DNA of 64,000 nt from the NCBI RefSeq assembly GCF_002234675.1, contig NC_019864.2, positions 21,330,582 through 21,394,581 of the forward strand, in the 5' to 3' direction. The stretch is from Oryzias latipes. Lineage: Eukaryota; Chordata; Actinopteri; Beloniformes; Adrianichthyidae. Position 1 is the stretch's first letter, and the number at the start of each line of letters is the position of its first letter. Shown in pieces: positions 1 through 18,238 of the stretch. Position numbers and translations under genes: made by a program. Under the pieces are notes generated by a model. That model worked only from the letters and a program-made list of their open reading frames with translations. It ran no database searches and had not been told where the DNA came from.

Positions 1-3000
1 AATCCATCTGTATAAAGGTATCTGGCTCATCTTTTTTCTGTGTGGAGATCAAACTTAAGAATAGATGATAAGGGCCAGTATATGTCTAAATAGATCCTTT
101 CAAAGCAAAAGTAAGTTGGATTTACTGTCATTCTTTTTACAGAAAAGAAATCTAAAATGCAGTACGTTTTGTAAAGGTTTTGAAGAATACATGTTTTTAA
201 TGATTGTATGACCGATTTAATTCAGCTTTCATGGTAGCAGATTCACAGCAGCTGGCTTCACTCCAAACACTTTCCTGTTGGAGACCATGAAGTTAATTTT
301 CAGACACAGCTTAAAGTCGTTCTGTGCTAAACATTAATCGGCTTCCTGTGACAAGTAGCCTCTGATTTGGAAGATTATGTTCAAGTGATCTTTCACGAGA
401 ACACATTTCAAAGAGCTATTATGTTCATGAGCACGTCACATTGTGCCAAAGTGCGTTCGTTTTTAACAGGCTGAGGAGAAACAATAAATGGAGTTGATTT
501 GTATTTTAAATAGGAACAAATTTTAAAAATTAAAACTGGTGTTCCTTTATTTTGACACCAGCAGGGCTGCATTATGATGATATTAAAGTTGTGATAAGGA
601 TATTTTTGAAAGAGAGTATTTGATTTGAATGAAGTTCAGAAATTAAAGCATTCATCAGTTGTCAGTTTGATTTCATGCTCTTGGGCAACACACTCAGCTC
701 TGCGTTCCTGTATTCACCTGTGTTTGTGAAAGGGACATTGACTGAGAGTGTAACTGATGTATTAACAGCAACAACAGTATTACTTTATCTGAAGAACATC
801 AGTCAGAGCTGCTGGAACAAACTGGGGTCAGCAGGCTAATGACATGAGCTCCAACACCTTCATGACCCCTCCACTTTCTCCTTATGCCCTTGTTTCAAAT
901 AACACTGCAGTTTGAAAACATCTTAATAAGATTTTGAAATATAGAATAAAAATAAATTCTATTTTGTAAAGCTTTAGCAGCATTCTCTCTGTTGTCATTG
1001 TGTTTTAAACAAAATCAATTATTGCAATCTAAATTGCATCTTAAATTTAGAACCCTTGGATAATTAAGATAAGATAATAACAACACGATATAATAACAAT
1101 AAAATAATAAGATCATCCCAGAGAGGATTAGATTAGATTACCAAGATATACAGCAGACTTTCACTCCTCCAGTTGGTTTGGTTAACTTCCACATTTCTGT
1201 AGAACAAACAGAGTTAAGGCTGTTTCAGGAAGTTTTACGTCACACAACTGCAAGACAACAACTGAGGTCACTTTGTATTTCCAGCACCATAAATGGACCT
1301 CTTAGAATGAATGTCTGCCCCAGCTCCCAAGTTACTCTTTGTCCCACACACTTATGAGGACAACCATTGAGTGAGGGGTCAAGAATTTAAAGGGGCAGAG
1401 CAGACGTGTAGACAGGAAGACTTATCAGAGATCCAAAGATGGATTGTTTGAAGAACCATAATTTAGAAACAAACACTGTCCAAACTTTGCAAGCTGTGGA
1501 AATATTTGTTTTTTTTGCAAACAAGAAAACCTACCTTGCTATTGTTGTACATGGGTATATGGATGAACTATGGATTATGAAGAGTATGTAAAACTGTAAA
1601 ATGAATTAACTCAATAGGGATGGGAATATTTAACTTTGCTTCTTCCCACAACATTTCAAGCAATAAATTAAGCTCTACATGACTTTAGTTAAGGATCACT
1701 ATATTTAATTTGCTTTTTTTCTGTTTTTTTTTTTATCAATGCATTTCATCATTTCTGTAATGTGTCTGATAAATCAGTGATATTTTTTTAATTGTATTGA
1801 CTGCAATGCTTGATGCTTGATGCTTCTGCTTCTGCTGCTGCAGCAGCAGCAGAGGATCTCAGGCCATTTTGTCAGGAAGCGGTGATGTGGGATCTAAATG
1901 GTAAATGGCGTATACTTATATAGCGCTTTTCTACCTTCTTCAAGGCCCAAAGTGCTTTACAGTCACAGACCCATTCACCCAGTCACACACACATTCACAC
2001 ACTGGCGGCGGCTCCGCTGCCGAACACTGGTGCCAACCTCCCACCAGAGGCAAGGTGGGGTTAGGTGTCTTGCCCAAACTGCAGGAGACCAGGCTAGGTG
2101 GCTGAAACTCAAAGGTTTAATAAATAAACTTAACATGACAAACCAATGTACAAAGCGAACAACAACAGGGTGACAATGAAGAACTGAAAGACACTCTGAG
2201 GATAATCAATTGAGAGAAGACTGCAGTAGATAATTGACAACTTGACCCCGGTGTGACGGCAACAGCGGTAACACAAAACACAAGATGAGGAACCAAGAAA
2301 ACAACAGAAAAACCAAAGTAAAGGGCACCACCCTTAGAGCACCTGTGCGTAAAAGGCAGATCCCAGATGGCCAAACCCATAACAGTAAGGAGGAGGGATC
2401 CTGGAGGAGAACCAAAAGAAAACTAGAAAATCAAAATCAAGGGGGAGGAACGGCAGCCATCTTCAAGAACAGGGAACATGAAGAGGAGTTGCCTTGGTGA
2501 CCTACATCAGGGTGAGGAAACAGAACCAAGGGGGAAGAACAGCGATCATCCTCAAGGATGTGGGAGGACAGGGAATATGAAGATCAACGGTCCTGGGGAC
2601 CTTCCTCAGGAACAGGGAATATGAATATGATGATAGTATGCTACTTCAACAAGAATCTCCTGCTGGGTCCAGGTTGGACCAGTCATTCTGTCAAGAACTA
2701 GTGGCATAGGATCCAAAATAGAGGAGACCCAAAGACTTCAGTGACAAACATGAACTTTGCACTAGAAAAAAAAACCCAGAAGGCAACAAATTCTGGTGCC
2801 AACCAGCAACACAGTGTGACAGTAGTTTCATGAAGGCTACTGCTTCACTCTGTAATCTTGCAGAGAACACTGCAAGCTATACTGACTTGTACCCAACATG
2901 CAATGAGTTTGAGCTGTGCGAGCTGAAAATGTGGCTCCTCTGGTTGACTAGTTTGACTAATAAAATCTAAACGTCGGTTTTAGAGCAAGAAGCGAAGAGC

Positions 3001-3004
3001 ACAA
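1..3004. other. Upstream or 5' intronic DNA of the ahcyl2-like gene
   Basis: No exon of a recognised gene could be supported here. The stretch is AT-rich and probably lies upstream of, or in the first intron of, the AHCYL2-like gene on the + strand. A dispersed fish repeat lies at about 1895-2079, and a short CTG/CAG run at about 1826-1851. An ATG at 1439 opens a reading frame of about 55 codons with no recognisable similarity and was not accepted as a gene. Confidence 0.4.
1895..2079 (+). repeat. Dispersed fish repeat with tandem short direct repeats
   Basis: The block starts with a doubled taaatgg word, runs through a 'tatagcgcttttctacc' stretch and an ACACA-rich part, and ends near 'ttgcccaa'. 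I recognise this text as a very common interspersed element of teleost genomes, but cannot name its class. The overlapping short reading frames are chance frames of the repeat. Confidence 0.6.
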
Positions 3005-3061
3005 ATGGCTAAATGGTATGTTGGGGACAGCAGCACAGCCCTGCAGAAAGCAAACTGGATG
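3005..3061 (+). other. Candidate 5' coding exon of the ahcyl2-like gene
   Basis: An ATG at 3005, preceded in frame by a stop at 2981, opens 19 codons that end at a strong donor (ATG|GTAAGA) at 3061/3062. The exon ends in phase 0, which fits the phase-0 acceptor at 3263. The encoded start (MAKWYVGDSSTALQKANWM) does not resemble the N-terminus I know for AHCYL1 or AHCYL2, so this is only a plausible alternative first exon. The usual first exon may lie left of the window. Confidence 0.25.
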
Positions 3062-3262
3062 GTAAGACAGCAGCATCTGTAAGGACAAGAAAGGGAGATG
3101 TAAGACATGGCGATGGTGTGAAAAAGATCAGCAAAAAATGATGTCAATTTTAACACTACTCAGAATCCTAGTATTGTTGTTAGACCAGTCTGTGTGGGTT
3201 TTTTGTGTTTTTTTTCTATGGTTCTGGTTGTTCTGCTAACCGTTCCATACTTTTTCCCCCAG

Positions 3263-9564
<6,302 letters not shown>

Positions 9565-9603
9565 ACTTCTAGAGACAACTGTAGCAGCTTGAATGGAACA
9601 ACG

Positions 9604-9617
9604 GCGCCCTCTGCAGT
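9604..9617 (-). promoter_or_regulatory. CTCF-like motif
   Basis: On the - strand the site reads ACTGCAGAGGGCGC, 12 of 14 positions of the common CTCF core CCASYAGRKGGCRS. It lies just beyond the ahcyl2 stop codon. Only the sequence match is seen; binding is not shown. Confidence 0.25.
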
Positions 9618-9821
9618 GAAACGCACTTCACTTTCTTTAAGACACCAGTTTACTTATAGTCTCTAAGTTATCTTTGTGAAGTTGAGTTTTATGCTTTATG
9701 CCTTAACAGTGCTGCAAATGATAGATTCCTAATAAGTCTTATATCTCATCTATTATTACATCACTTTAAATTTGAAGAAAACAAGCAGCGCAGAGACAAG
9801 ACGGTCCCGATACGTTTTTGT

Positions 9822-9835
9822 CCACAAGGGGGCGC
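9822..9835 (+). promoter_or_regulatory. CTCF-like motif
   Basis: CCACAAGGGGGCGC matches the CTCF core CCASYAGRKGGCRS at 13 of 14 positions. It lies between the end of ahcyl2 and the microRNA cluster, where a domain boundary would make sense. This is a sequence match only. Confidence 0.35.
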
Positions 9836-10719
9836 ATGAGTACCTTTGTTTTGGCCGCTCACTCTCAGAAGCTCCATTTTATAGTAAATGTCTGACATAA
9901 TTTCATTGGAATCAATGTAAGTGCGTCTGTTTTTCTATAATTATCATGTTTCTTCACACAGTTATATTGTTTCCTTTGAAAAATATGAAAGTTTAAAGAA
10001 AAACAACTGTTTTAAGAAAGAAATCTGTTAGATATGTTTGTAGTAGGTTTGCAAAACTTAAACTCAACTGAAGGAAAAAAATAAAACTGAGATAGCAGAA
10101 GTTCAAATCTTTAAAATCTCCTGTCTAAAATTCAAGACCCTTGAGAGGATGTAGACAAGACGATGTGTGTCTACAACGATAATTTTGTCAGATTCATGTC
10201 AGGTACAGCTCTCTGTAGCACAAATTTATGTGTAACTTTAGAATGAACCCACTAGAATGAATGATTTGTGTAAAGTGCTACGACTAGGACAAATTTGGTG
10301 TTCAATAAACAGAAACAGGAACTTCCAAACCACTGTCAGAGGTTTTCAGTGTTATGTTGTTAAAATAATCTCAGTCCATATTCTGATTAAAGTTACAGTT
10401 ATGTGTAAATATAGCATAACACTATTTCCATCAAGGGTTTTTCTGGAAGAGTTCAAAGTTCATTAATGGTCATTTAAAGGATCAACTTCACAAACAGGAA
10501 CAACGTAGTCATGAGTTCATGTGAAATAAAGTAATAAAATGTCTTCTTGATCTGCAGTGGCTAATTCTGTCAGTAATGACAAGCTTTTAGATTGAAACAT
10601 TTCTGCATAGCTGTGATATGTGACAAACCAATAATCCTGCTAATTAAAAGGGGTTCCAGAATTGAGCCTTGAGGTACCCCTATAGAGGCAACAAGATAAT
10701 AAAAGTTTTATTTTCTCCT

Positions 10720-10858
10720 AAAGGTAAAGTCCCCCAATCCACCCCCTTTAAGATGAATGTCATTGGGTCCCCTTTTTAGAGTCTTTGGTATGACTCTGCT
10801 GTGGATTTGAACTCACAGCCTTGCCGTTTTAGGGCAGACACTCTACAACAAAGCCATT
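10720..10858 (-). repeat. tRNA-derived SINE-like repeat, copy 1
   Basis: Read on the - strand, the block contains a B-box-like 'gagttcaaatcc', then 'ataccaaagactctaaaaa' and 'gggacccaatg'. The same text in the same order occurs at 59136-59360 on the + strand. The shared B box points to a SINE with a tRNA-related head. The family name is unknown to me. Confidence 0.6.
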
Positions 10859-12627
10859 AAAAATACACCGTCAAAATCTGTTGCATTTGGAAACGTTCTT
10901 TTTTATTTTTGATATTTACTAGAACTTAGGCTCCAAACTCTTAGGCCATTCACAGGTATTTAAAACATTTTTTATCGGCTCTCATTTAAAGTTGAGTGCT
11001 CATAAGTTCAATAAAAAGTTATTTCAGATGTTCAGAATCCGATTTCTTGTTTTGTAATATTGATCCACACTAAGAATGGAAACTTTCTGGATCAGTCTTC
11101 CATGAACACAGAGGAGGCGCACGCTGACGGGGTTTAAGAAGCGGAAAGCTGTTCACTCTGTAACAAATGAGTTAAATAACATGTTGACAGCTAAGAAGCA
11201 TTCATCAACAAAGGCACTCCATTCTGTTTTTTGCTGATGGAAACCAAATAACCTTTTTTTCTTTTGGCTCCAAAACTATACCGGAACACTAGATTTGTTA
11301 TTGGTTGTGCTCAAAAAAGTTCTCAAATCTTCTCTGCCTTAAATGCACCACACATTTGTAGTTTAAGTCCCTACATGTGACATAATTAACCCTGTTCCTA
11401 GAAAATCCATCTGGCCATATGACAGTCTTTATCTGTTTTCCTTGATTGTGTCTACTGATGGTCATGAAGTCCTAAAAATACCCACCTGGATTACTGTAAT
11501 CCGTGGACATGTGTGTGTTATTCACCTATAGCCACCTTCTCCCCCCAGGTGTTAGTTAAGATGGAGTCTGGCCAGAATCTGTAAACTCCTGCTGGGAAAA
11601 GTGTTGCAATGACCCCCCCAAAAATCACAGGGGCCCCTTAAAAATGCGTCTTTCAGTCAGACCCAAAACTTAGTTTTACATTTGTAAAACTGAAGTACAG
11701 TAAAAATAAACATTTTCGTCATAATAATATTAGAATTCGTCCCCCAAAAACAGTATTTTGTGAGGTGGTTTGATTAAAAGTGACACTGAGTGATTGATTT
11801 ACAACTGTTTAAAGAGATCATTTCATTTCATTAAGTGACTAATCATTAAAAACAGAGAAAAAGAAGACACATTTCAATTAAAAAGAACGCTGCTATGAAG
11901 AGCATGAATCCTCACAAAGCATATGTTGTCATGTCTGACACAACAGTTTGTACTGATTTTGTTTTATCCCAAAAAAACAACAAATATTTGTGTTCATATG
12001 CATTATTTGATTGGGTCACAATCAAAACTCCTAACTTTAAAAAGTATTTTAGGGCTTAAAAATGCTTTTTTTTTAGCCTTGATTGATGTAAATATTTCAT
12101 ATTTTGTCTTAAAAGAACTACAAAAAGAATATATTTGATTTACCTTTTCTTAGAAATATCAAAAAAAAAAATTTTGAATTTCATGCTGTGCGTCTTTTTT
12201 GATCCTGCCTTCCAGGGACAGCAGAAGAATAAATGATGCACAGCAGAGATCCTCCAAACCACAAATAGACTGTATTATATCAATTCATCTGTACACAGCC
12301 CACAAAGAAGTGGTATTAGCAAAAACCTGCTTTGAACGAAGCGCACAATGATTTACAGTACAGGGGAGAAGATGACAACATCATCATTAAACAACCATTA
12401 TAGTAAAAGATGTCTTTCACACCCAATCTAATTTTAAGAATACTTATTCTCTTGTGTTAACCACCTGTCATAACTCATGTTTGTAAGTGTCACAGCGCAG
12501 GACTGCCAGTAATCCACTAGTCGGTGATGCATCTGAGGAAGACAGATGGACAGGGCAGCCTAAATATTGCTGGGCTTGTAAGCTCAGTTTGTCTGCAGTT
12601 TTAGCAACCAGGAAGTATCAGGGTTGG

Positions 12628-12665
<38 letters not shown>

Positions 12666-12669
12666 GTGT

Positions 12670-12704
<35 letters not shown>

Positions 12705-12748
12705 TGTGTGTGGGTGTGTGTGTGTGTGTGTGTGCTTATGTGTGTGTG
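12628..12748 (+). repeat. (TG)n microsatellite
   Basis: About 120 bp of nearly pure TG with a few GG interruptions. The Cys/Val-rich reading frames across it are products of the repeat. Confidence 0.95.
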
Positions 12749-13131
12749 ACCTTGTCTACTCCCAGTGAGGGATTCTCCATAAAGAGCTTTGATGCCTTCT
12801 CTGCATCACTACAGGCTCTAATCACTTGTACCAGCTGTCAGCATGTCCGTCTCCCTCCTGGCTCTCTCTGCTGGCACCACTTAACCCCACATCCTCTGCC
12901 GGCCGCCATAATGGACTCTAGCAGAGTCTGAGCTGAAACATGATAAACACCCATCATTCCTACTTACTTTTTTAGCCTTATAGTGCCTTCAGTATTTTAT
13001 TGGTTCCACAATAAAGACATTTTCAATCATCGAAAACTTTTGGCAGATTTTTACAAAAGTTATAGTAGAGGTTCTCAAAAATTGGTATTCTTTAGATTTT
13101 AATAATATATTTTTAAAACAAGATACTGTGT

Positions 13132-13344
13132 TTAACCCTTGTGTTATCTTAGATGACCCCATTCTTGCATTGACGTGTTATTCCTACCATGACAAAGGTG
13201 GATAAAGATGGAAAGATTTCATGTAATCCATGGACACCAGTGAAGATCACAAATCATTGAAGAAAAAAGGTTCAGAGCACTGTCTAGTGGGTCTAGATGA
13301 CACAACTCCCAATGTTAAAGTGCCTAGGATAGCACAAGGGTTAA
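13132..13344. mobile_element. piggyBac-like MITE with TTAA ends
   Basis: The 213-bp block begins TTAACCCTTGTG and ends CACAAGGGTTAA. The inverted ends continue inward ('ttatcttag' against 'ctaggatag'). TTAA at both borders is the target-site signature of piggyBac elements. No transposase is present. A one-ended relative lies at 45134-45200, beside the Tc1 element. Confidence 0.75.
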
Positions 13345-15349
13345 AAAAAACCCGCTCTTTAGTTTTTTTTCTGTTGTGGGTATTTATTCCATATTTTTTG
13401 TCACGTTTCAGTTAATGTATTTGGAAAGGTATAGTATGTTTAACTAAGTTCTTGTCCACCTTTAAAAAACAGAATCAGAGTGAAAATTAATATGATAATT
13501 ATCTTTTTCTGTTGGTTTCTACACAGTGAAAATATGTATTTTGTTATTACTAAATCTTTTTTTAAAGTAAGATGCTGAAGTACTTTTTTTCTTTTGCAAT
13601 ACAAATAGACTTGTGCTTTTTTTTGTTTGATGCTTCTAGAAAAAAAAAATCATGTTACTTTTTATGCATTCCAAAGAAACAAGACTATATGTGTAAGAAA
13701 GATTTATTACAGACAAAGCTACTTTGTTTTGCTCATGGTGGTGGGATGTACTGAGCTGAGATATTTCGCAGAAAGGCTGAGGAACCACTGGTGTAGTCCA
13801 TCCTGAAGGGAAATAACAAAAGAAGATCCCTTCTTATGCCTCAAAAACACATGAACCATTTACCTTTTATTGTTGTATTCTTTATGAAGTCATGGGAACT
13901 AAAACATAACCAGAGCAACTGTCAGACAACACATTGTTCAAGAGCAAAGAAGAAAAGATGGCCAAGTCTCGAGGATGCTTTTAAAATATTTATTTTGCTT
14001 CTATTCATCAGCTCTTCAATCACAGAGATTTCACATTTAAACAAAACGTTAGTGTTGTGATGGATAACAGAACAGAGTGTAATTTGAATATGCAATATGG
14101 TTTTGGAATCTTAGAATTGCCTCTGAGCTGGTTGTGAGAGTTTTCACAGCAATGTGTTACAATGTTAATGTGTTAGAGAGAAAAGCAAATATGTAAAAAT
14201 GACTTCTGTTACCAAAAATAGTTGCAGATTTAATAACACATTTGATGCATGGTACCTCAGCAAAAACTGTTTTTGTTCAGCACAGAACTTTCACAAAAAA
14301 CTACAATATTTTGCTTAGTTTGGCAGGTCTGAACAGTCACATCAAGTTAAAAAAAAAAGGTCCTAAATAGAGGAGTGTAAAGACAAACTCAGACACAAAG
14401 TGATGAATAGCACAGATAAAAGAAGTTATTTGAAAAAGGCTCTGGAAAACAGGTTGGTTTGTTCAAGCAGAACACGTATAGGTGAAGACTTTTTGTAATC
14501 TGTATGCAAAATGTCCAAACAAATCAAAAAACCATCACTGAGCATCCATCCTCTCTGTGAAATCTGGAGAAAATTGCAGTCAGGTGTTGCTTTCTATTAG
14601 AGTTTATTAAAATCACAAATGATCCAGAATTTTGGGGGATTTTCAATATAATGTCTGGTTGACTAAACCTGCCAAAAAAAATTAAAACAAACCCTTAAAA
14701 TCTGATCTTTTTTGACCTCACAATTGCAGAATTTGCTTCGAAGATCTAAAATGCTACAGTGGAAGGACAAAACACAGGTTTAAATAAAGAAGAAAAAGAA
14801 TGTCAATACAGTAAAATGTCCGTAGGATTTAAAGATGGTCTGCAGAATGACATCATTGGTGGATCTTATGCAGCCTGACTGTGATCAGATTGCACACGGA
14901 GCTGCTATGAACGCCAGCATGGCCCTTTGGCTGTTCCTCTTTCAACCTAACAGGAGCAACCATTGATTTATTGATTGAAGGGATCAACTCGGTGCTTAAT
15001 AGCCTGTGCATATAGATTTACGTGTTGTGGCCCAACAATCAAAGCAGGACTTGGTTCATTCCTTCAGTGTTTGAGGTGTAAGATTACATAGAAGTTAAAT
15101 GTAATGATCAGTGAAGTGCAGCCAGGAGTACCCTGAGGGACATCAAAGGGGGGGGGGGTGCTGGATGAGAGGGCTCATGGCTGTGTTCCTGAAAAAGCCT
15201 CAATAACTAGTAAAACATTGTCTCAAGTCCACCTATGACTGCAGGAAGGCTCCACCTGCAGCCAATTACACAAAACTTTAGATTTCTGAGCACAAGGCAT
15301 CCGTCTACTTCTTTATTGTTGAAGAGTCAATCGATTAAAAGCTCTCAAG

Positions 15350-15425
15350 TCAGTTGTTGGCAAGTCTAGAACCACCGGATCCTTCCAGCACCACCAGAGT
15401 GAGTTCTACCATTGCCAAACACCAC
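15350..15425 (-). ncRNA. mir182: microRNA precursor mir-182
   Basis: On the - strand, positions 15419 down to 15396 carry the miR-182-5p sequence, with the seed TTGGCAA and identity to the vertebrate form except position 22 (T for A in the 24-nt human form). Positions 15374 down to 15354 carry the 3p arm (starts TGGTTCTAGACTTGCC), so a hairpin is formed. It is the third member of the cluster in transcription order. In vertebrates the miR-183 family acts in hair cells, photoreceptors and other sensory cells. Expression is inferred from conservation, not shown. Confidence 0.93.
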
Positions 15426-15570
15426 AGGAGAGCGCACTGATAACCGGATCCCTGCAAAAACATGAATCCGCTGCATAGGCCTCCATGGCGGCTCTTAGTG
15501 TCTGACAGAAATCCCACAAGTGAAGAGATCCAGTCCTCCCCACCTGAAAGCCACACAGCCGATCGCCTCT

Positions 15571-15650
15571 CTTGTCCCATATTGGCACCACACATGATTG
15601 CTCAGACAGCAAGAAAGAAAAGCAAAAATGTGCTAGTGCCAAAACGGGCC
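15571..15650 (-). ncRNA. mir96: microRNA precursor mir-96
   Basis: On the - strand, positions 15643 down to 15621 match miR-96-5p over all 23 nt (seed TTGGCAC). The 3p arm is seen at 15599 down to 15578 (AATCATGTG...CCAATATG). The two arms pair with a short A/T-rich loop between them. miR-96 shares its seed with miR-182 and is required for inner-ear hair-cell maturation in mammals. It lies about 125 nt from the mir-183 5p arm and about 200 nt from mir-182, so one primary transcript is likely. Confidence 0.96.
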
Positions 15651-15723
15651 AAAGAGTTGGGCTGAGTCGATTCCAAACTGTTGAAATGGTACATGAACAA
15701 AGAAACTGAGGTTCTGTCTCTAC

Positions 15724-15794
15724 TCTGTTTATGGCCCTATGGTAATTCACTGATAGAGTGCTGTGACAGTGAATTCTACCAGTGCCATACACAG
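15724..15794 (-). ncRNA. mir183: microRNA precursor mir-183
   Basis: On the - strand, positions 15789 down to 15768 match miR-183-5p over all 22 nt (seed ATGGCAC). The 3p arm is at 15750 down to 15729 (GTGAATTACC...GGGCCATAA) and folds back on it. It is first in transcription order, followed by mir-96 and mir-182, as in other vertebrates. The neighbours ahcyl2 and ube2h fit the known chromosomal setting of the cluster. Confidence 0.96.
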
Positions 15795-17202
15795 AATAGG
15801 AGGAATTGTGGATGTGGCAAAGGAAAAGTGAAGCTTATCTAACTTCCTATGTTCTCTTTAAAGGTAATTTTACTTTTTTGCCCCCGTTTCCTTTCTATAT
15901 ATCTGCTCCAAAAAGTAAAGAGTACTCTGCTAATTTAAAAGCCTCTGTTCATCTTAACTTGCCCCCTAATTTCAACTAAAGCCTGCATCAGAATTCTCTT
16001 CATCTCACGACTGAGAATTCCTTTCCCGTTGTAGGGATCACGGCAGCAGTATCTGCCTTCCTGAGAGCCAGTGAAACAGGTCTGCGGCTCAGATTGATTC
16101 TGGCTGTAGGGAATGATGCGCTAAGTGATTTTTGAGATGCTCCAAATGGGTCCCAAAGCAGGTCTCATCTTCCAGTTTCCGGGAGAGATCAATAGAGTAA
16201 AAAGCTTGTGTGTATGCAGGAGAGAGGGAGAGCATCCATCAAAAAACCTCCTGAAGGTGTTCCGTTGAAGCTGGATGTTTCTAATTTCTCGGCTATCACT
16301 GAGCTGAATCTGAAGTTTGCCATAGTTTCCCAACAAAATCGACAGGTTGGGGACAAAGGATCAAGAGAATAATACTTATTAGAATTTATTGACCGATAAA
16401 GTTCAATTTCTTGCTCTGCTTTGAAAACCACAATATGTAAGCGTACTGTTTTGTTGAAAATAAAAGAATCAACTCATCTTCTCAAATGCAAAAAAGCCTG
16501 TTCTTTTACAGTCTGATGATAACAGCCCTTTTTGGATTTAAAGTTTTGGGTTATAAAATTTTAAAAAGCCAAAGATTCCTACCTTTACTTTATCCTCATG
16601 GACAATTCTCATTGTACATCTAAAAACGTTTTGAAGATTCCAAAAGCAAAATGTGTTTATAAGAGAAACGCCTGTGAAATTGCACCAAATCGTCGTTGTA
16701 CTTGGTCATTCCTCAGTCCTCTGTGAGCAGTTTGTGCTCCGATCCCCGCAGCTTGTTTGGGCAGCACGGACAAGGGATTTTCTAGTGGACAGGTAATTAG
16801 TTGGTAAGCATCTTAACCCACTGGCAGTAGTAATCCACGCTGGCCTCCTCCCTCTCCTTATGCCGCCTCCATACGCAGTTCTACACATTTCCGGTGCGCC
16901 TTTTACGCACAAGATGCGCAGTACAGGGCAGATAAGCCTCACTGGATTGACATGTTACCAGATTTGATTTGGCAAAGGCCTACTGCAAATAAATCAGAAT
17001 AAGTAATTGTTCAAAAGCTAACACATAGCTAGAGTAAAAATAATGAGATGTGTAAAGTTTAGTAGAAAAGATTCTTGGCTAATTTCAAACATCACCCAAA
17101 TCCATCTGCAGCATCCCCGGAGCTCCACAATGTCCTTCCCGCTCTCCTCTCCTCTCCTCTTCTCTGAAAGTTTGGTCCGAATAGAGGCCTCCCCTGCTCC
17201 TG

Positions 17203-17210
17203 CTTTTATA
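17203..17210 (-). promoter_or_regulatory. Candidate TATA box for the pri-miR-183/96/182 transcript
   Basis: On the - strand, TATAAAAG is followed downstream by a GC-rich, purine-rich stretch (about 17110-17170). It is about 1.4 kb upstream of mir-183 and points toward it. No other gene on that strand would use it. The role is inferred from position. Confidence 0.3.
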
Positions 17211-18224
17211 CCAGCATCTTAATGTCTCATTTACCTTCTGTCGGTGATTATTAGACAGATTGCAAGTGGAAAATGATGCATCATCCTTTTAGATCATGTG
17301 AATCCGTTGGAGTCGGGTTGGCCGGGCTTGGGTTACGGCTTCTTTCAAAGTTAAGGCTGAAATCCAGCCGCGCTCCCTTTGTCTGCTCCATACATTATGA
17401 AGGAGGCGCAGCCGGTGCCCGCCGTCCTTTTCCTGCTGCTGCTCGGGTTTCTCTGACATACTTTGACATTTATTTTGACTTAATATGAATTATTTCACCA
17501 TGTTTAGAGAAAACAAAAGATTTCTCTTCGATTGAAGCCATTTTAAAAGTAGATTTTAATGGGGAAAAAACTCTGAATCTGACTAATTGAAGTAATTATG
17601 AGGCCAACAATATGCAGTACTGACTGTAAGCGTGCAGCCAAATTAAACTATTTTTTGCAATTGGAAACCAGAAAATGTGCAGGCGGTGGTGATGAATATT
17701 TCAGTAGATCATTAAACTCCTGGCCAGAGCATCAAGAGGGCATCCATCCTGCACTTCACCGAGATCATGACACTCAGTCAGGAACATCCTTCGACAAAAT
17801 GCTCCAGGTTCTTTTAAAACAACGTGAAACATTCTGTAAAACTTTTAATACAACTAACTTGATATATTTGGGAGGGGGATTAAAATTTAGATTTAAGGTT
17901 ATAAAGCCAAACCAGGGCAATATTTGAGTTAAAATTCTTTTTTTTTTCTATCACAAATTTAATTTTTTGTAAAATGTGCCAACAATGACAGAACTCAAAA
18001 CTCGGGTTAGTTTGAATCCAGACTAAATAATGCTCCGTGACATTCCTCCCGTGATAAAATCCTGCACAAAGGAGGCACGGATGAAAATATCGCTATAAAA
18101 CATGCAATTACAAACATAACCTTTTGTGGATGGCTAATCTGGGTTTAGATTTATATTCAATCCAGCAAATATTCAATGTTTAAATGGTTTCTGGTGAAAA
18201 CCTTTGCAGTTTTAAAGATAAATG

Positions 18225-18238
18225 CTGCCATCTAGTGG
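18225..18238 (-). promoter_or_regulatory. CTCF-like motif
   Basis: On the - strand, CCACTAGATGGCAG matches every position of the CTCF core CCASYAGRKGGCRS. It lies between the miR-183 cluster and ube2h. Binding is not shown. Confidence 0.4.

Larger units (their letters stand above)
9565..15345. other. Gap between ahcyl2 and the miR-183 cluster
   Basis: No protein-coding exon was recognised. The left part holds the 3' UTR of ahcyl2, whose end I could not fix. The gap contains the two CTCF-like sites, a SINE copy (10720-10858), a long TG tract (12628-12748) and a piggyBac-like MITE (13132-13344). Short open frames in it have no family features. Confidence 0.5.

Noticed and set aside
12487-12931. 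Cys-Val repeat frames
   Set aside because: Translation of the TG microsatellite.
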